Part shown: one piece after another, positions 6,180-6,204 of the stretch | Position numbering within the stretch: position 1 is the first letter of the stretch | How the letters are laid out: every line of letters begins with the position of its first letter | Assembly: GCA_023389595.1 (NCBI GenBank) | Contig: JAEWEF010000070.1 | Span: 1-6,204, forward strand | Origin: Fusobacteriota bacterium | GTDB lineage: Bacteria > Fusobacteriota > Fusobacteriia > Fusobacteriales > Fusobacteriaceae | DNA: 6,204 nucleotides | Direction: 5' to 3' | Program-made: the position numbers and the translations under genes | Notes under the pieces: generated by a model | Seen by the model: only the letters and a program-made list of their open reading frames with translations | What the model was told of the DNA's origin: nothing | The model's database searches: none

Positions 6180-6204
6180 TTGACACAAAATAAATATTGT
6201 GATA
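6180..6204 (+). promoter_or_regulatory. Promoter cut by the window edge
   Basis: Perfect -35 TTGACA at 6180-6185. A 17-base spacing puts the -10 at 6203, where the sequence reads TA and then ends; the TG at 6200-6201 is in the extended -10 position. This suggests a new + strand transcription unit just beyond the window and that uppP ends its own unit. The full -10 cannot be seen. Confidence 0.5.

Noticed and set aside
1..6204. Search for CRISPR repeats, insertion-sequence ends, tRNA or rRNA genes, toxin-antitoxin pairs or an undescribed system
   Set aside because: The coding space is filled by five recognised housekeeping or transport genes, and the gaps are too short and too simple to hold any of these.

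Overview
The window is a very AT-rich, gene-dense bacterial chromosome segment with all five genes on the + strand. Codons are strongly A/T-biased (AGA for Arg, AAA for Lys), Shine-Dalgarno sites are GA-rich, and the SecA carries an insert-containing preprotein cross-linking region that I recall from Fusobacterium SecA. Together these point to a fusobacterium, either Fusobacteriaceae or Leptotrichiaceae. The genus is not resolved, and this placement rests on protein recall, not on a search.

Layout: (1) 2-301, the 3' end of ligA (NAD-dependent DNA ligase), with only the BRCT domain inside the window. (2) 294-322, a well-formed extended -10 promoter that starts inside the last ligA codons and drives secA. 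(3) 356-2992, a complete secA. (4) 2998-3023, a small AT-rich inverted repeat that is not a canonical terminator. (5) 3055-4290, gltS, a sodium/glutamate symporter. (6) 4291-4471, a 181-base gap holding a nested palindrome, a consensus-like promoter and, just downstream of that promoter, a clear intrinsic terminator. (7) 4472-5299, a PHP-domain phosphoesterase of the TrpH/RNase AM type. (8) 5302-6126, uppP/bacA (undecaprenyl-diphosphatase), two bases after the PHP stop and probably translationally coupled to it. (9) 6127-6204, an AT-rich gap ending in a -35 box and the start of an extended -10 for a gene beyond the edge.

The genes are housekeeping or transport genes: DNA joining, Sec-dependent export, Na+-driven glutamate uptake, 5'-phosphate release from nucleotides or short RNAs (or a related PHP activity), and recycling of the undecaprenyl lipid carrier. 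Nothing shows that they form one pathway. The PHP-uppP pair is the only tightly coupled unit.

I found no mobile element, CRISPR array, RNA gene or defence/biosynthetic system, and I do not believe the window contains an undescribed system. The most interesting part is the non-coding region 4328-4416, where a promoter reads almost at once into a terminator hairpin and where the -35 box sits at the centre of a palindrome. Two starts need care: gltS starts at ATG 3055 rather than TTG 3043, and the PHP gene at ATG 4472 rather than GTG 4463.
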